From JAOXRU01 sp965247735 (GTDB lineage: Bacteria; Bacteroidota; Bacteroidia; Flavobacteriales; Flavobacteriaceae), in contig CBDFHN010000002.1 in NCBI GenBank assembly GCA_965247735.1, forward strand, positions 2,852,001-2,916,000: a stretch of 64,000 nt of DNA, written 5' to 3'. Positions 7,779 to 16,039 of this stretch are shown here, in pieces (the stretch's first letter is position 1; each line of letters opens with the position of its first letter). The notes below the pieces were generated by a model. The model had not been told where the DNA came from. It worked only from the letters and a program-made list of their open reading frames with translations, and ran no database searches. The position numbers and the translations under genes were made by a program.

Positions 7779-8342
7779 ATGGCAAAAAAAGCTACTCTTC
7801 GAAGGGGTTTTAAAAGTGAAGCTAACCGTAAAGCAATTACTTATCGAACTGCACTTGGTCTTCAAGCAACAGATAAAATGTGTGGTTTTGAGCTGGCAAA
7901 ACATATGGGTGTTTATATTTACACTCTATTAGATTTTAATATTCCTGAATCAGAAATGCATCTTTATCATGAATGGTCTGCTGTTACTTTCCCCAATAGA
8001 GCTGGTGACAGAATTATCATTCATAATCACTCACATTCACCCCAAAGACAACAAAGTAATTTAATGCATGAGTTATCTCATATTATATGTGGTCATAAGA
8101 TGAGAGAAACAGAAATTCAATTTGATTTCGGGTTAATGCGGGACTTTGATAAGGAACAAGAGGATGAAGCGAATTGTTTAGGAGGTTGCTTACAACTACC
8201 TAGAGAATCTCTTTTGTGGGCTATAAGAAAAGGCATGAGTAAATCTGATATCTCCAACTATTATGTAGCAAGTATTCCAATGGTAACCAAAAGGATTAAT
8301 GAAACTGGTGTTATGAGACAAATTTCATATATGAAAAAATAA
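7779..8342 (+). CDS. ImmA/IrrE-family metallopeptidase
   Basis: 187 residues. The zinc motif HELSH is at 97-101, in NLMHELSHIICGHK. A third ligand is likely in the EDEANCLGGCLQLPRESL helix, which also matches the ImmA family pattern (E-x-E-A-x-x-F/L-A). The N-terminus is basic. The gene starts 6 bases after the XRE stop, so the pair is one unit. Family members cut their cognate XRE repressor and act as switches in phage, ICE and defence loci. The sensing signal is unknown. Confidence 0.88.
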   Translation: MAKKATLRRGFKSEANRKAITYRTALGLQATDKMCGFELAKHMGVYIYTLLDFNIPESEMHLYHEWSAVTFPNRAGDRIIIHNHSHSPQRQQSNLMHELSHIICGHKMRETEIQFDFGLMRDFDKEQEDEANCLGGCLQLPRESLLWAIRKGMSKSDISNYYVASIPMVTKRINETGVMRQISYMKK

Positions 8343-8560
8343 AGATGTATTTATACAATTGGAATACTTATAATATATAGGCCTAGAGTTCAAAACCTTT
8401 TTAATACCATAATTTACTACTTCAAAATTTAGAGCACTATGAATTCTTAAAAAAGATAGTATTTCCAATAATCCTGATTTAGTTACTACTACAACTTCTT
8501 TACAGTATTTTATCAAAATATCTTTATCAAGTTGAAATGGAGGTTGTAAACTATAAAAAC
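8325..8560 (-). pseudogene. Possible decayed small gene
   Basis: A minus-strand frame of about 78 codons (open from 8560, no ATG) lies between the metallopeptidase remnant and the ImmA gene; its tail overlaps ImmA by 18 bases. An ATG in another frame at 8571 reads MTQVFIVYNLHFNL and stops after 18 codons, as if one gene had been broken by a frameshift. No family is recognised. The support is weak: only codon pattern and position. Confidence 0.2.
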
Positions 8561-8584
8561 TTGTGTCATTTTACAGAATATTAG

Positions 8585-9597
8585 TTAACCATTTTTTAAA
8601 TTCCATTTATGAGTTGCAGTAGTCGTCAATTTTCCATTTGCCTCTACCAATACACTTAAATACTCCATTACTTCTGGTCTATTTCCAGTAATTTCTTTTC
8701 TATAATCAGCTACTAGCTCTCCACAAAAAAAAGTTTGTTGTAATTTTTTAGCGATTCCCATCGCTGAAAGAAACATATCACCTTGACTAACCGTAAATCC
8801 AGAATCTTTTCCTTCTAAAAACCCATTGCAATAATGCGTTAAAACCATAAGAAAATTTGTAAGTCTAATCGCTGGATGTGGGTGAGTACTTTTTCTGTAA
8901 TACAGTTCTTTTGAATTTCCTTCGAATGATAATAGGTACAGTATTATCGGTATTGAGAATAAAATAATTAGAGCTTCTACCAATACTTTAGATGTATTCT
9001 CGCCAAAGACTTTTTCAGAATATTGCATAATATGTGTCCCCAAACACAAAGCACTAAAAGTATCTGCATCTATTTCTAAAAGGTGTCTGTTAAAATCAAA
9101 AAACTCTATTGGTTGAGGGTTTTCTTCCATATTAAGCCCCAAGTAATCAGACTTCTGAATCAAATGAGCCATTTCATGATAAAATGTATAATGACATCCA
9201 GCTTGGTACATCAAATTATTTATAGGAGTATCTAGATATGGTGCTAGGTTGTCAAATAAGAAAATATTATTATCTGAAACTAAAGTCTTATTTGACTTAA
9301 AATTATCTATCAACCAGTTTTTATAGTGTCACGATTAATTCCGAGTAAATATTCATTATTTGGACTTCTGCTGGCTCTAGCATTTAATGTATCACTATTC
9401 CCAAAAAATAAAAACGTAGGAGCTATACCATAATCATGATTCCGTTCTAGAGTCTCACTATAAAACTTAAAGATTCTTAAAAACTCCAATTCATTATCTA
9501 TGCCTTGCAAGTCACTAAATGAGGTATGATGTATTCCTACCGTATTTATTATTTCTACTATTTTTTCATGATACTCTTCTAATGTAATTCTAGAAAT
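8585..9597 (-). pseudogene. Membrane metallopeptidase (gluzincin type), frameshifted
   Basis: Two overlapping frames give one protein. The upstream part (open from 9597 to the stop at 9310) ends PNNEYLLGINRDTIKTG; the downstream part starts IDNFKSNKT and holds FYHEMAHLIQ and LEIDADTFSA, a HExxH zinc site plus the Glu/Asp third-ligand helix, then a membrane segment (ALIILFSIPIILYLLSF) and HPHPAIRLTN. One missing T near 9312 would join them. No normal start codon is seen in the upstream part, and two stops precede it, so the N-terminus also looks damaged. The layout recalls phage-exclusion-type (U49-like) peptidases; that assignment is tentative. Confidence 0.55.
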
Positions 9598-9600
9598 TTA

Positions 9601-10607
9601 GCATCAAAATATGAGAAAGTTATTACTTATATCATTCTCTAGCCAATAAAAATCATACAAAACAGAATAGATAAGAGCAAATTAGAGAATTGTATAAATC
9701 TATAAATGTTCTTTATCTTAAGTTAAAGTCAACTCTAAACCTTACAATAACTAAGCAATTGTGTGTGGTGTTTTGAGTAGCACTAATTTCTTATTATCAA
9801 CATGTTTTAATTCTCTTTAGCTATCATAGTCAAACAGTGCCACTTTAAATGATATTATCAATTTTTCTTGCCTTTTGCTGTAAAAAACTACGTGTTTATT
9901 GGGGTTCAGAGTGTTTTTGCTGCAAACCGTCATTTTTCATTTTTTAATCATCCTCTCGTAACTCCTGTAAACACAGGCTTTTCGAAGAAAATAAAAATGT
10001 AACGTGGCTTTAGCGCGATACCCTCTTGCTTCTCCAATTTCCGTCTCGCTTAGGCTTAACAAAAATCTCCGAACAACCTGATTAAAAAATCAGTTGCTAG
10101 ATTACAGGATTCTCATTTCCTGTCCTTTTTTCATCTTCAGCTATTAACGAAAATCACAAGAATTACAAATACAACTTAAAAGAGTTACTTATTATATCCT
10201 GAAGTATTCTCCTTTTTTAATTTTTATCCACCTGATACATAGTTTTTGAAATCGGTCACATCATACATCCCAATTAGACATATCCGTAGGTGTTGAAGTT
10301 TTGGTAAATGAATGTTTATGCTATGACTTTGATTTACTTCCTATAGTGCCTTTGTATTCCCTTTTTTTGATGCTTTTGTGGTTCAACATTCAGGGTTGAT
10401 AAGACTTATAAAAAAGAGCGAGGAACGAGCCTGATTTATGCAGTCGTTCAAAATTGAATGTTGTTGTTTTGCTGTCAAAAAAACGGTGATACAAAGACTA
10501 GGGATTTTATTAAATTTGAATAAGGCTAAGTGAAACTATATGAATATTCGGGGCTCTTTGCATATTTACAATTTCATTTCTTACTAAGCAGAACTGTTTG
10601 ATTTAAT
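9601..10607. other. About 1 kb without genes; long inverted repeat inside
   Basis: No frame of coding quality is seen on either strand. Base composition from about 9900 to 10140 is less A/T-rich than around it, with several short hairpins (for example at about 10079 and 10103). A tiny frame on the minus strand near 9920 encodes MKNDGLQQKHSEPQ. The stretch could be what is left of mobilisation or transfer DNA of an integrated element, but no relaxase or integrase is present. Confidence 0.4.
10350..10496. repeat. Long imperfect inverted repeat
   Basis: The arms are at 10350-10392 and 10455-10496. CTTTGTAT, TTTTTTTGA and CAACATTCA on the left match ATACAAAG, TCAAAAAAA and TGAATGTTG on the right, around a centre of about 62 bases. 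It could be a structured RNA, a transfer origin or recombination site, or a small non-coding element. Confidence 0.55.
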
Positions 10608-11003
10608 CTATTTTTTTGCAAACAATAATTCTTCTATTTCATCATAACTCTTTAATTGATCGTCAGGCAATATATTATCAATTAATTCTAGTATGGTCAC
10701 AACAATTGAATCACTAGAACAATATGGGAGCCTCGGAGGACAAATAGCCCTATCACTCTCCAGTGCTAATATACTTACTCTTAAAAGGCTAGAGATAATA
10801 TAACGTAACTCAGCATTATTCTCAACCATAAAAACCACCTCTTGTGATGATTTTTGTTCTGTATTTTTATGCTGTTTTCGTTTCCTAGGACGCAAAAGTT
10901 TTTCAATTTGCTCTAGTTTTTCCTTGTTAGATTCCATTCTATTATTCTTGTTATCCATTAGATTAAAGTTAAAGTGACCTCGATTTAAAGTATTCATCCA
11001 CAT
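10608..11003 (-). CDS. Hypothetical protein, partner of the HEPN-type gene
   Basis: 131 residues, with no signal peptide. The N-terminal third is basic and polar (LRPRKRKQHKNTEQKSS), a possible nucleic-acid-binding or linker region; the rest is helical. It starts 7 bases after the HEPN-type gene and is clearly in the same operon. The true start may be the internal Met at residue 16 or 23. The family is not recognised. The tight pairing suggests that it works with the upstream protein. Confidence 0.6.
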   Translation of the reverse strand: MWMNTLNRGHFNFNLMDNKNNRMESNKEKLEQIEKLLRPRKRKQHKNTEQKSSQEVVFMVENNAELRYIISSLLRVSILALESDRAICPPRLPYCSSDSIVVTILELIDNILPDDQLKSYDEIEELLFAKK

Positions 11004-11010
11004 CAGAAAG

Positions 11011-11874
11011 TTAACAATGTATTTTTTTGAGCTGTTCTAGTTTTTTCTCTCCTAAACCCTGCACTTCATAATAAAAGCCTTGACAAAGACCAATTGCCTT
11101 ATCACTATCCCCTTTCGATAGTTGATTTTTACTTTTAAACCGCATTTGATGGTGTGCATTACAAAGTATATAAAACAAGCGCTGTGAGCCAAAAGCCTTT
11201 TGAGGAAAAAAAGCTTGAGGTAATTGGGTAAAGTGACTACATAAATGCAATAGATAGGATAGCGAATAGTAATAAGGTTTAAATTCCCAAAAAAGATACA
11301 AGAGCGCAGTACAGATCTGCTCTAAAGCAAAATGTAGAATACCCAAATTAGCTGTAGGGTCATCTTCGGCATCAATAATATCTACTAGAGAAATAAGATA
11401 ACCTGCGCGTTTCATTCGTAAGCTCCATTCTGTATCAATGCGGTCGTAAATACGTTTATGATATGAAAGTTGAAGGCGATGAAATTTAAATAAAGCATCA
11501 TCATATTGGTACATGCATGGTGTTTGATTTATAATGCGATTTAAAAAATTATGCCCAGAATCTAATTTTAATTTAATATCAGATAAAGTATACACAATAG
11601 GATACACTTTACACTGCTTCTGCATTTTATTATACAGGTCATCCATAAAACTCCCTAAATGTTTAGAAATCGGCTTGTAACAGATAATAAGAAGGGTGTA
11701 AGTTATTAACGCTTCTGAATTGATGCTTTGTGGAAATAGATTAACATTTTGCTTCTTCTTTTCTTTGATGTTACCAATGACATATACGGAATGTAATGAC
11801 AACATAGTTTTTAGGAGTTCCAAAAGATCTTCCTGAAGGGGGAATTGAGTCGAAATATTGATTTCATGTTTCAT
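11011..11874 (-). CDS. HEPN-type protein with nucleotidyltransferase-like N-terminus
   Basis: 287 residues. The N-terminal 110 residues (SVYVIGNIKEKKK..., ALITYTLLIICYK...) look like a degenerate nucleotidyltransferase or sensor domain. From about 145 the pattern HRLQLSYHKRIYDR, TANLGILHFALEQICTALLYLFWEF, YYSLSYLLHLCSHFTQLP and FYILCNAHHQMRF is that of HEPN-like proteins common next to Bacteroidota mobile elements. A clear RxxxxH RNase motif is not visible, so RNase activity is doubtful. It is divergent from the XRE gene at 12016 across three palindromes. Confidence 0.65.
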   Translation of the reverse strand: MKHEINISTQFPLQEDLLELLKTMLSLHSVYVIGNIKEKKKQNVNLFPQSINSEALITYTLLIICYKPISKHLGSFMDDLYNKMQKQCKVYPIVYTLSDIKLKLDSGHNFLNRIINQTPCMYQYDDALFKFHRLQLSYHKRIYDRIDTEWSLRMKRAGYLISLVDIIDAEDDPTANLGILHFALEQICTALLYLFWEFKPYYYSLSYLLHLCSHFTQLPQAFFPQKAFGSQRLFYILCNAHHQMRFKSKNQLSKGDSDKAIGLCQGFYYEVQGLGEKKLEQLKKIHC

Positions 11875-11921
11875 AATATTTTAAATATTAGACTATTAAA
11901 TGATGTTAGATAAAAATATGT

Positions 11922-12006
11922 GTCGTATTTTAATATGACAAATATATATAAAATATTTCAATTCGTCATATTTCTATATGACACTATTGTCATACTATTA
12001 GCTGAC
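11922..12006. promoter_or_regulatory. Three operator-like palindromes between divergent genes
   Basis: GTCGTATTTTAATATGAC (11922-11939), GTCATATTTCTATATGAC (11965-11982, perfect arms) and GTCATACTATTAGCTGAC (11989-12006) share arms GTCATAT/ATATGAC. A further half site ATATGAC overlaps the XRE start codon. This is the expected layout for a small XRE repressor controlling itself and the HEPN-type operon. Confidence 0.65.
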
Positions 12007-12015
12007 CTTTGAAAT

Positions 12016-12231
12016 ATGACAAAGGATTTATTGAAAAAAAACATAGGTAAAAGAATCATTGCCCTTAGAATAAAAAAAGGGTGGAATCAATCTGAACTTG
12101 CCAGAGAATGTGGAAAAGATAGGCAGGCTTTAGAAAAATTAGAAAATGGTAAAGTTAACCCTACTCTTTACACTCTTTTAGAAATTTCAAAAGCCCTCAA
12201 TGTTTCGTTAAGAGATTTAGTTACATTCTAA
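12016..12231 (+). CDS. Small XRE-family regulator
   Basis: 71 residues, almost only a Cro/C1 helix-turn-helix: IGKRIIALRIKKGWNQSELARECGKDRQALEKLENGKVNPTLYTLLEISKALNV. The start ATG overlaps an operator half site, and the palindromes lie directly upstream, so autoregulation is likely. It is divergent from the HEPN-type operon and close to the tRNA that bounds the island. It may be the antitoxin or repressor of that operon (inference). Confidence 0.85.
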   Translation: MTKDLLKKNIGKRIIALRIKKGWNQSELARECGKDRQALEKLENGKVNPTLYTLLEISKALNVSLRDLVTF

Positions 12232-12406
12232 CCGTATATTAGATAAAAAAATAGTAACTAAATAACACGTTGTTAATCAGTTTTCTGAAAAAATTAAAAA
12301 CCCATTTAGCTTAAAAATTGAACCAAAACGGAGTAAAAACCCCTTTACAAGATCAATATTTGTTAAAAAATGTTAAATTTCATGATGTTTGCAAATTGTT
12401 TGCAAA

Positions 12407-12442
12407 TAAAAAAGCTTCAGAAGTAAAAACGTTCTGAAGCTT
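12407..12442 (-). terminator. Terminator of the tRNA gene
   Basis: AAGCTTCAGAA (12412-12422) and TTCTGAAGCTT (12432-12442) form a perfect 11-bp stem. On the minus strand it is followed by six T residues. Confidence 0.85.
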
Positions 12443-12454
12443 AGTATTTAGTAG

Positions 12455-12528
12455 TGGTCCCACATGGGCTCGAACCATGGACCCCCTGATTATGAGTCAG
12501 GTGCTCTAACCAGCTGAGCTATAGGACC
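12455..12528 (-). tRNA. tRNA with CAT anticodon (Ile2 or elongator Met)
   Basis: A 74-nt cloverleaf on the minus strand: acceptor GGTCCTA/TGGGACC with discriminator A, D arm GCTC/GAGC, anticodon stem CCTGA/TCAGG with loop CTCATAA, variable loop GGGTC and T arm CATGG/CCATG with TTCGAGC. CCA is not encoded. The CAT anticodon could be elongator methionine or isoleucine with lysidine at position 34; which one cannot be settled by eye. Its 3' end faces the accessory island, the usual orientation for integration into a tRNA 3' end. Confidence 0.95.
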
Positions 12529-12575
12529 CGCAAATTGCGGATGCAATATTACTATTTATTTTTGTTTGTTGCAAG

Positions 12576-12980
12576 CTATTCCGCTATTTCTTGACATAAT
12601 TCTACAAGCACACCATTACTACTTTTGGGATGTAAAAAAGCAACTAGCTTATTATCAGCTCCTTTTTTAGGTTTTTCATTTAAAACAACAAAGCCTTCTT
12701 TTTTTAATCTTTTAATTTCATGTTCAATATCTGCAACTGCAAATGCAATATGATGAATTCCTTCTCCCTTTTTTTCTAAAAACTTTGCAATAGGACTATC
12801 TGAATTTGTAGCTGCCAAAAGCTCTATTTTATTAGGGCCAGATTTAAAAAAAGATGTCAATACCCCTTCACTTTCCACTTCTTCTTCCTTATAACTTGGA
12901 ACTCCCAAAAGTTTTTCGAAAAGTATATTAGAAACCTCTAAGTTTTTTACTGCAATACCTATATGCTCTATTTTTTCCAT
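12576..12980 (-). CDS. mce: Methylmalonyl-CoA epimerase
   Basis: 134 residues from ATG 12980; a second ATG lies at 12983. The open frame reaches 13007, but those codons overlap the -7 box. It is a glyoxalase/VOC fold: MEKIEHIGIAVKNLEVS, LLGVPSYKEE, IELLAATNSDSPIAKFLEKKGEGIHHIAFAV and KGADNKLVAFLHPKSSNGVLVELCQ, with the metal ligands His, Glu, His and Glu typical of the family. It interconverts (R)- and (S)-methylmalonyl-CoA in propionate, odd-chain and branched-chain degradation. Length and motifs are normal. Confidence 0.95.
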   Translation of the reverse strand: MEKIEHIGIAVKNLEVSNILFEKLLGVPSYKEEEVESEGVLTSFFKSGPNKIELLAATNSDSPIAKFLEKKGEGIHHIAFAVADIEHEIKRLKKEGFVVLNEKPKKGADNKLVAFLHPKSSNGVLVELCQEIAE

Positions 12981-13004
12981 CATTTTATTTGCCAATTCTT
13001 CACT

Positions 13005-13012
13005 CAAAAATA
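13005..13012 (-). promoter_or_regulatory. -7 element of mce
   Basis: TATTTTTG on the minus strand fits TAnnTTTG and lies 22 bases before the ATG pair. It rules out the longer TTG start. Confidence 0.55.
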
Positions 13013-13255
13013 CACTTTTTAAGGAAAAGAGAAAAGCGTAGCGGCGAGAATTAGAATCATTTATAATTTAACAATCTGCTTAATATTAATTCTGAAACAA
13101 AAAACGCACAACTAAACAGTTAAACCAATCAACAGTTGTACAATTCCACCATTGAACATCAAATAGAGAAAGTTTCTGCTTAATTTTCACTTTTGTAATA
13201 GACACAAAATATCTGTTAATACTTAATTCTCTATACTTAATACTTTTTTAAATTG

Positions 13256-13263
13256 TATTTTTG
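13256..13263 (+). promoter_or_regulatory. -7 element of rbfA
   Basis: TATTTTTG ends only 4 bases before the ATG at 13268, so the transcript should start at or within a few bases of the start codon. Confidence 0.6.
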
Positions 13264-13267
13264 CGCT

Positions 13268-13660
13268 ATGGAAACGCAAAGACAACGAAAAATAGCAGGA
13301 GTAATACAGATAGACTTAGTTGATATCTTACAACGTGCTGCTACAGAAGGAGGATTAAAAGGAGTATTGATTTCGGTCAGTAAGGTTCGTGTAACAACAG
13401 ATTTATCTATTGCAAAAATATATTTAAGTATCTTCCCAAATAAAGAAGCTGCTGAACTATTGGAGGGTATAAAATCTAATCAGCCATTAATTAGGCATGA
13501 GTTAGCACAACGTACAAGACATCAATTAAGAAGAGTTCCTGAACTAATGTTTTATGTAGATGATTCTTTGGAATATATAGATGGCATTGAAAAATCATTA
13601 AAAGGGACAGAAAACCCAATTATACAACCAGATTTATTAGATAAAAGAAAGAAGAAATAA
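13268..13660 (+). CDS. rbfA: 30S ribosome-binding factor A
   Basis: 130 residues from ATG 13268; an upstream TTG at 13253 lies before the -7 box and cannot be used from that promoter. The KH-like fold is visible: RQRKIAGVIQIDLVDILQR, LISVSKVRVTTDLSIAKIYLSIFP, LRHELAQR-type IRHELAQRTRHQLRRVPELMFYVDDSLEY. It helps 16S rRNA maturation in the 30S subunit. The permease gene follows after 7 bases, the usual pair in this phylum. Confidence 0.96.
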   Translation: METQRQRKIAGVIQIDLVDILQRAATEGGLKGVLISVSKVRVTTDLSIAKIYLSIFPNKEAAELLEGIKSNQPLIRHELAQRTRHQLRRVPELMFYVDDSLEYIDGIEKSLKGTENPIIQPDLLDKRKKK

Positions 13661-13667
13661 AAGCCTA

Positions 13668-14870
13668 TTGAATTTTTCGTTTTACATCGCCAAGCGTTAT
13701 TTAATTTCTAAGAGCAGTCAAAGTACGGTTAACATTATTAATTTAATTACCTTTTTGGTTATTGTTATTGGTGCTGCCGCTCTTTTTATTGTGCTTTCTG
13801 GCTTTGCAGGACTCAAAATTTTTAGCGTCTCTTTTACCACTTCTTTTAACCCCGATTTAAAGGTAACTAGTGCAATAGGAAAATTTATTACCATAGCTCC
13901 AGAACAAGAACAAAAACTTAAAGCTATTTCTGGTATTGCATCCTACTCCAAAGAACTAGAAGAACGGGTCTATTTGGCTCATAAAGAAAAAAACTATTCT
14001 AGGGCTTATATTAAAGGAATAGATGCCCATTATAACAAAGTAACACAGATAGATAGTAGCATTTATTATGGTACTTGGCTCAGCAACACAACAGACCAGG
14101 TGGTAGTTGGTTATGGCATATCTAACTATCTTGGTTTAGGAATTAACGATTATTACAGTCCCTTAAAAATTGTTGTTCCAAGGCTCGGGAAAGGTTCTAT
14201 TACTAGCTCTAGAAGAATACATAACGATAAAAAAACTACGATTAGTGGTATTTATAGTATCAATGAAGATTTAGACAAAAAGTATGTTTTTGCAGAACTT
14301 CCATTGGTACAAGCATTATTAGAAAAAGATTCCCTAACTTTTACTGGTATTAATATAAAACTTACAGAAAATGCCAGCGAAACAGCTGTAAAAGATCAAA
14401 TTGCTAGTCTTTTTAATAATGACGTTTTTATTAGAAATAGAATTGAGCAAAATGGGGCGCTTTACAAAATGCTGAATACCGAAAATATTGCCATCTACCT
14501 CATCTTCACCTTGGTGCTTATAATTGCTTTATTTAATCTGGTCGGCGCCATTATAATGATGATTTTAGACAAACAAGAAAACTCTAAGACACTTTATCAT
14601 TTAGGAACAACCATAAAAGAATTAAGACGCATCTATTTTACTCAAGGCATCTTAGTTACACTTGTTGGAGGGGTATTAGGTGTTTCTCTAGCTGCAATAT
14701 TAGTTTGGTCACAACAATATTTTGGCTGGTTAAAAATTACACCTACACTAGCCTACCCAGTAGCATTAAAATTTGTGAATTTTATAATTGTAATCGCTAC
14801 TATTACCGTTTTGGGAATTATAGCTTCAAAAATAGCTTCCAGTAGAATTACTAAAAAGCTAATTTCATGA
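13668..14870 (+). CDS. LolC/LolE-type ABC transporter permease (FtsX/MacB fold)
   Basis: 400 residues with a TTG start: the family begins with N-F-x-x-Y-I-A-K-R-Y, and this string follows the TTG directly. A first membrane segment lies at about 24-48 (INLITFLVIVIGAAALFIVLSGFAGLK), a large periplasmic domain follows, and three segments close the protein (from IAIYLIFTLVLIIALFNLVGAIIMMIL to VNFIIVIATITVLGIIAS). Members extract lipoproteins from the inner membrane with an ATPase partner, which is not in this window. Its stop overlaps the next start. Confidence 0.88.
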   Translation: MNFSFYIAKRYLISKSSQSTVNIINLITFLVIVIGAAALFIVLSGFAGLKIFSVSFTTSFNPDLKVTSAIGKFITIAPEQEQKLKAISGIASYSKELEERVYLAHKEKNYSRAYIKGIDAHYNKVTQIDSSIYYGTWLSNTTDQVVVGYGISNYLGLGINDYYSPLKIVVPRLGKGSITSSRRIHNDKKTTISGIYSINEDLDKKYVFAELPLVQALLEKDSLTFTGINIKLTENASETAVKDQIASLFNNDVFIRNRIEQNGALYKMLNTENIAIYLIFTLVLIIALFNLVGAIIMMILDKQENSKTLYHLGTTIKELRRIYFTQGILVTLVGGVLGVSLAAILVWSQQYFGWLKITPTLAYPVALKFVNFIIVIATITVLGIIASKIASSRITKKLIS

Positions 14871-15454
14871 TGGATCCTAAACCATTATTAGCACATATTA
14901 GTGCTCATATTAGTTTATCCGAAGAAGAAATTGCTATTTTATGTCAATATATTACCTATCGTAAATACCTCAAAGGGCAATACATTGTTCAACAAGGTGA
15001 TGTTTGCAAATACGAATGTTTTATTATTGCTGGCGCTACCAAAACTTTTTATATAGACGATAATGGAAATGAGCATATCGCAATGTTCTCTATTGAAGAT
15101 TGGTGGACTTCTGATATGGGAAGTTTTAACACGCAAACTCCTGCCGATTTTAATGTGCAATGTATTGAGAACACAGAATTAATTCAGATCTCTTACGAAG
15201 CCGCAGAAGAATTATATCAAAAAGTGCCAAAACTAGAACGCTTTTTTAGAAAAATAATATCTAATGCATTGGTTGCTTCACAAAAACGAATTATTAGAAA
15301 CTTTAGCCTTAGCGCCAAAGAACAATACCTTGTTTTTAAAAAAAGTTATCCAAAAATAGAACAACGTATTCCTCAATACATGATTGCTTCTTATTTAGGC
15401 ATCACTAAAGAGTTTTTAAGCAAGATTAAGAGTCAGCTTATTCATGAACAATAA
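14867..15454 (+). CDS. Crp/Fnr-family transcription regulator
   Basis: 195 residues. The cyclic-nucleotide-binding-like beta roll is at about 25-125 (GQYIVQQGDVCKYECFIIAGATKTFYIDDNGNEHIAMFS), with a C-terminal winged helix (IPQYMIASYLGITKEFLSKIKSQL). ATG 14867 overlaps the permease stop (ATGA), so it is co-transcribed. No Fe-S cysteines of the FNR type are seen and the ligand is unknown. It is one of two such regulators within 2 kb. Confidence 0.88.
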   Translation: MMDPKPLLAHISAHISLSEEEIAILCQYITYRKYLKGQYIVQQGDVCKYECFIIAGATKTFYIDDNGNEHIAMFSIEDWWTSDMGSFNTQTPADFNVQCIENTELIQISYEAAEELYQKVPKLERFFRKIISNALVASQKRIIRNFSLSAKEQYLVFKKSYPKIEQRIPQYMIASYLGITKEFLSKIKSQLIHEQ

Positions 15455-15604
15455 ACGAACGGATAATAAAAATCACTATTTTCAGCGCTTTACTGTTACA
15501 CACCTCAAAAGTTAATCTAGATTACTATTATTTCATAAACTACCTTATTCTCTAGAAGCTCTTTGTTTTAGACATTTGTACCATAATATTTAAAACAAGA
15601 AACA

Positions 15605-15961
15605 ATGAGTATATTATTAGAAAACATTAGTGACTTAAACGATATGGTTTTGCAAGGAAATGCAATGGAAGCTTTTGAGCAATTCTACCATGAAGATGTA
15701 GTAATGCAAGAAAATGATAGTCCAGTAATTATCGGAAAAGAAGCCAATAGAAAAAGAGAAGAAGAATTTTTTGGTGCAATTACAGAGTTTAGAAGCGCAA
15801 AAGTACTTAATGTAGCCATTGCCGAAAACAATACCACTATGGTAGAATGGCATATGGACTATACCCACAAAGACTGGGGTGTAAAAAACATAACACAAGT
15901 AGCAGTGCAACAATGGAAAGATGGTAAAATCATCAATGAAAAATTCTATTACGGGGCTTAA
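15605..15961 (+). CDS. SnoaL/NTF2-like protein
   Basis: 118 residues in the alpha+beta cone pattern of small NTF2-like proteins: the N-terminal helix LNDMVLQGNAMEAFEQFYHEDVVMQEND, then GKEANRKREEEFFGAI, and strands TTMVEWHMDYTHKD, TQVAVQQWKDGKIINEKFYYG. There is no signal peptide, so it acts in the cytoplasm. Family members include isomerases, cyclases and small-molecule binders; the substrate cannot be read from the sequence. A YceI gene follows, and the two may respond to the neighbouring Crp/Fnr regulators. Confidence 0.8.
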   Translation: MSILLENISDLNDMVLQGNAMEAFEQFYHEDVVMQENDSPVIIGKEANRKREEEFFGAITEFRSAKVLNVAIAENNTTMVEWHMDYTHKDWGVKNITQVAVQQWKDGKIINEKFYYGA

Positions 15962-16039
15962 ATCAATTATTTACAAAAAAACAGATCAATTAAATAGCTT
16001 ATCATTATAAAATTAATGAATAGCAAAAAATACAAACAG

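Noticed and set aside
13668..14870. MacB-type drug exporter subunit
   Set aside because: There is no fused or adjacent ATPase; the N-terminus and rbfA neighbour fit the LolC/E-like permeases of the phylum.
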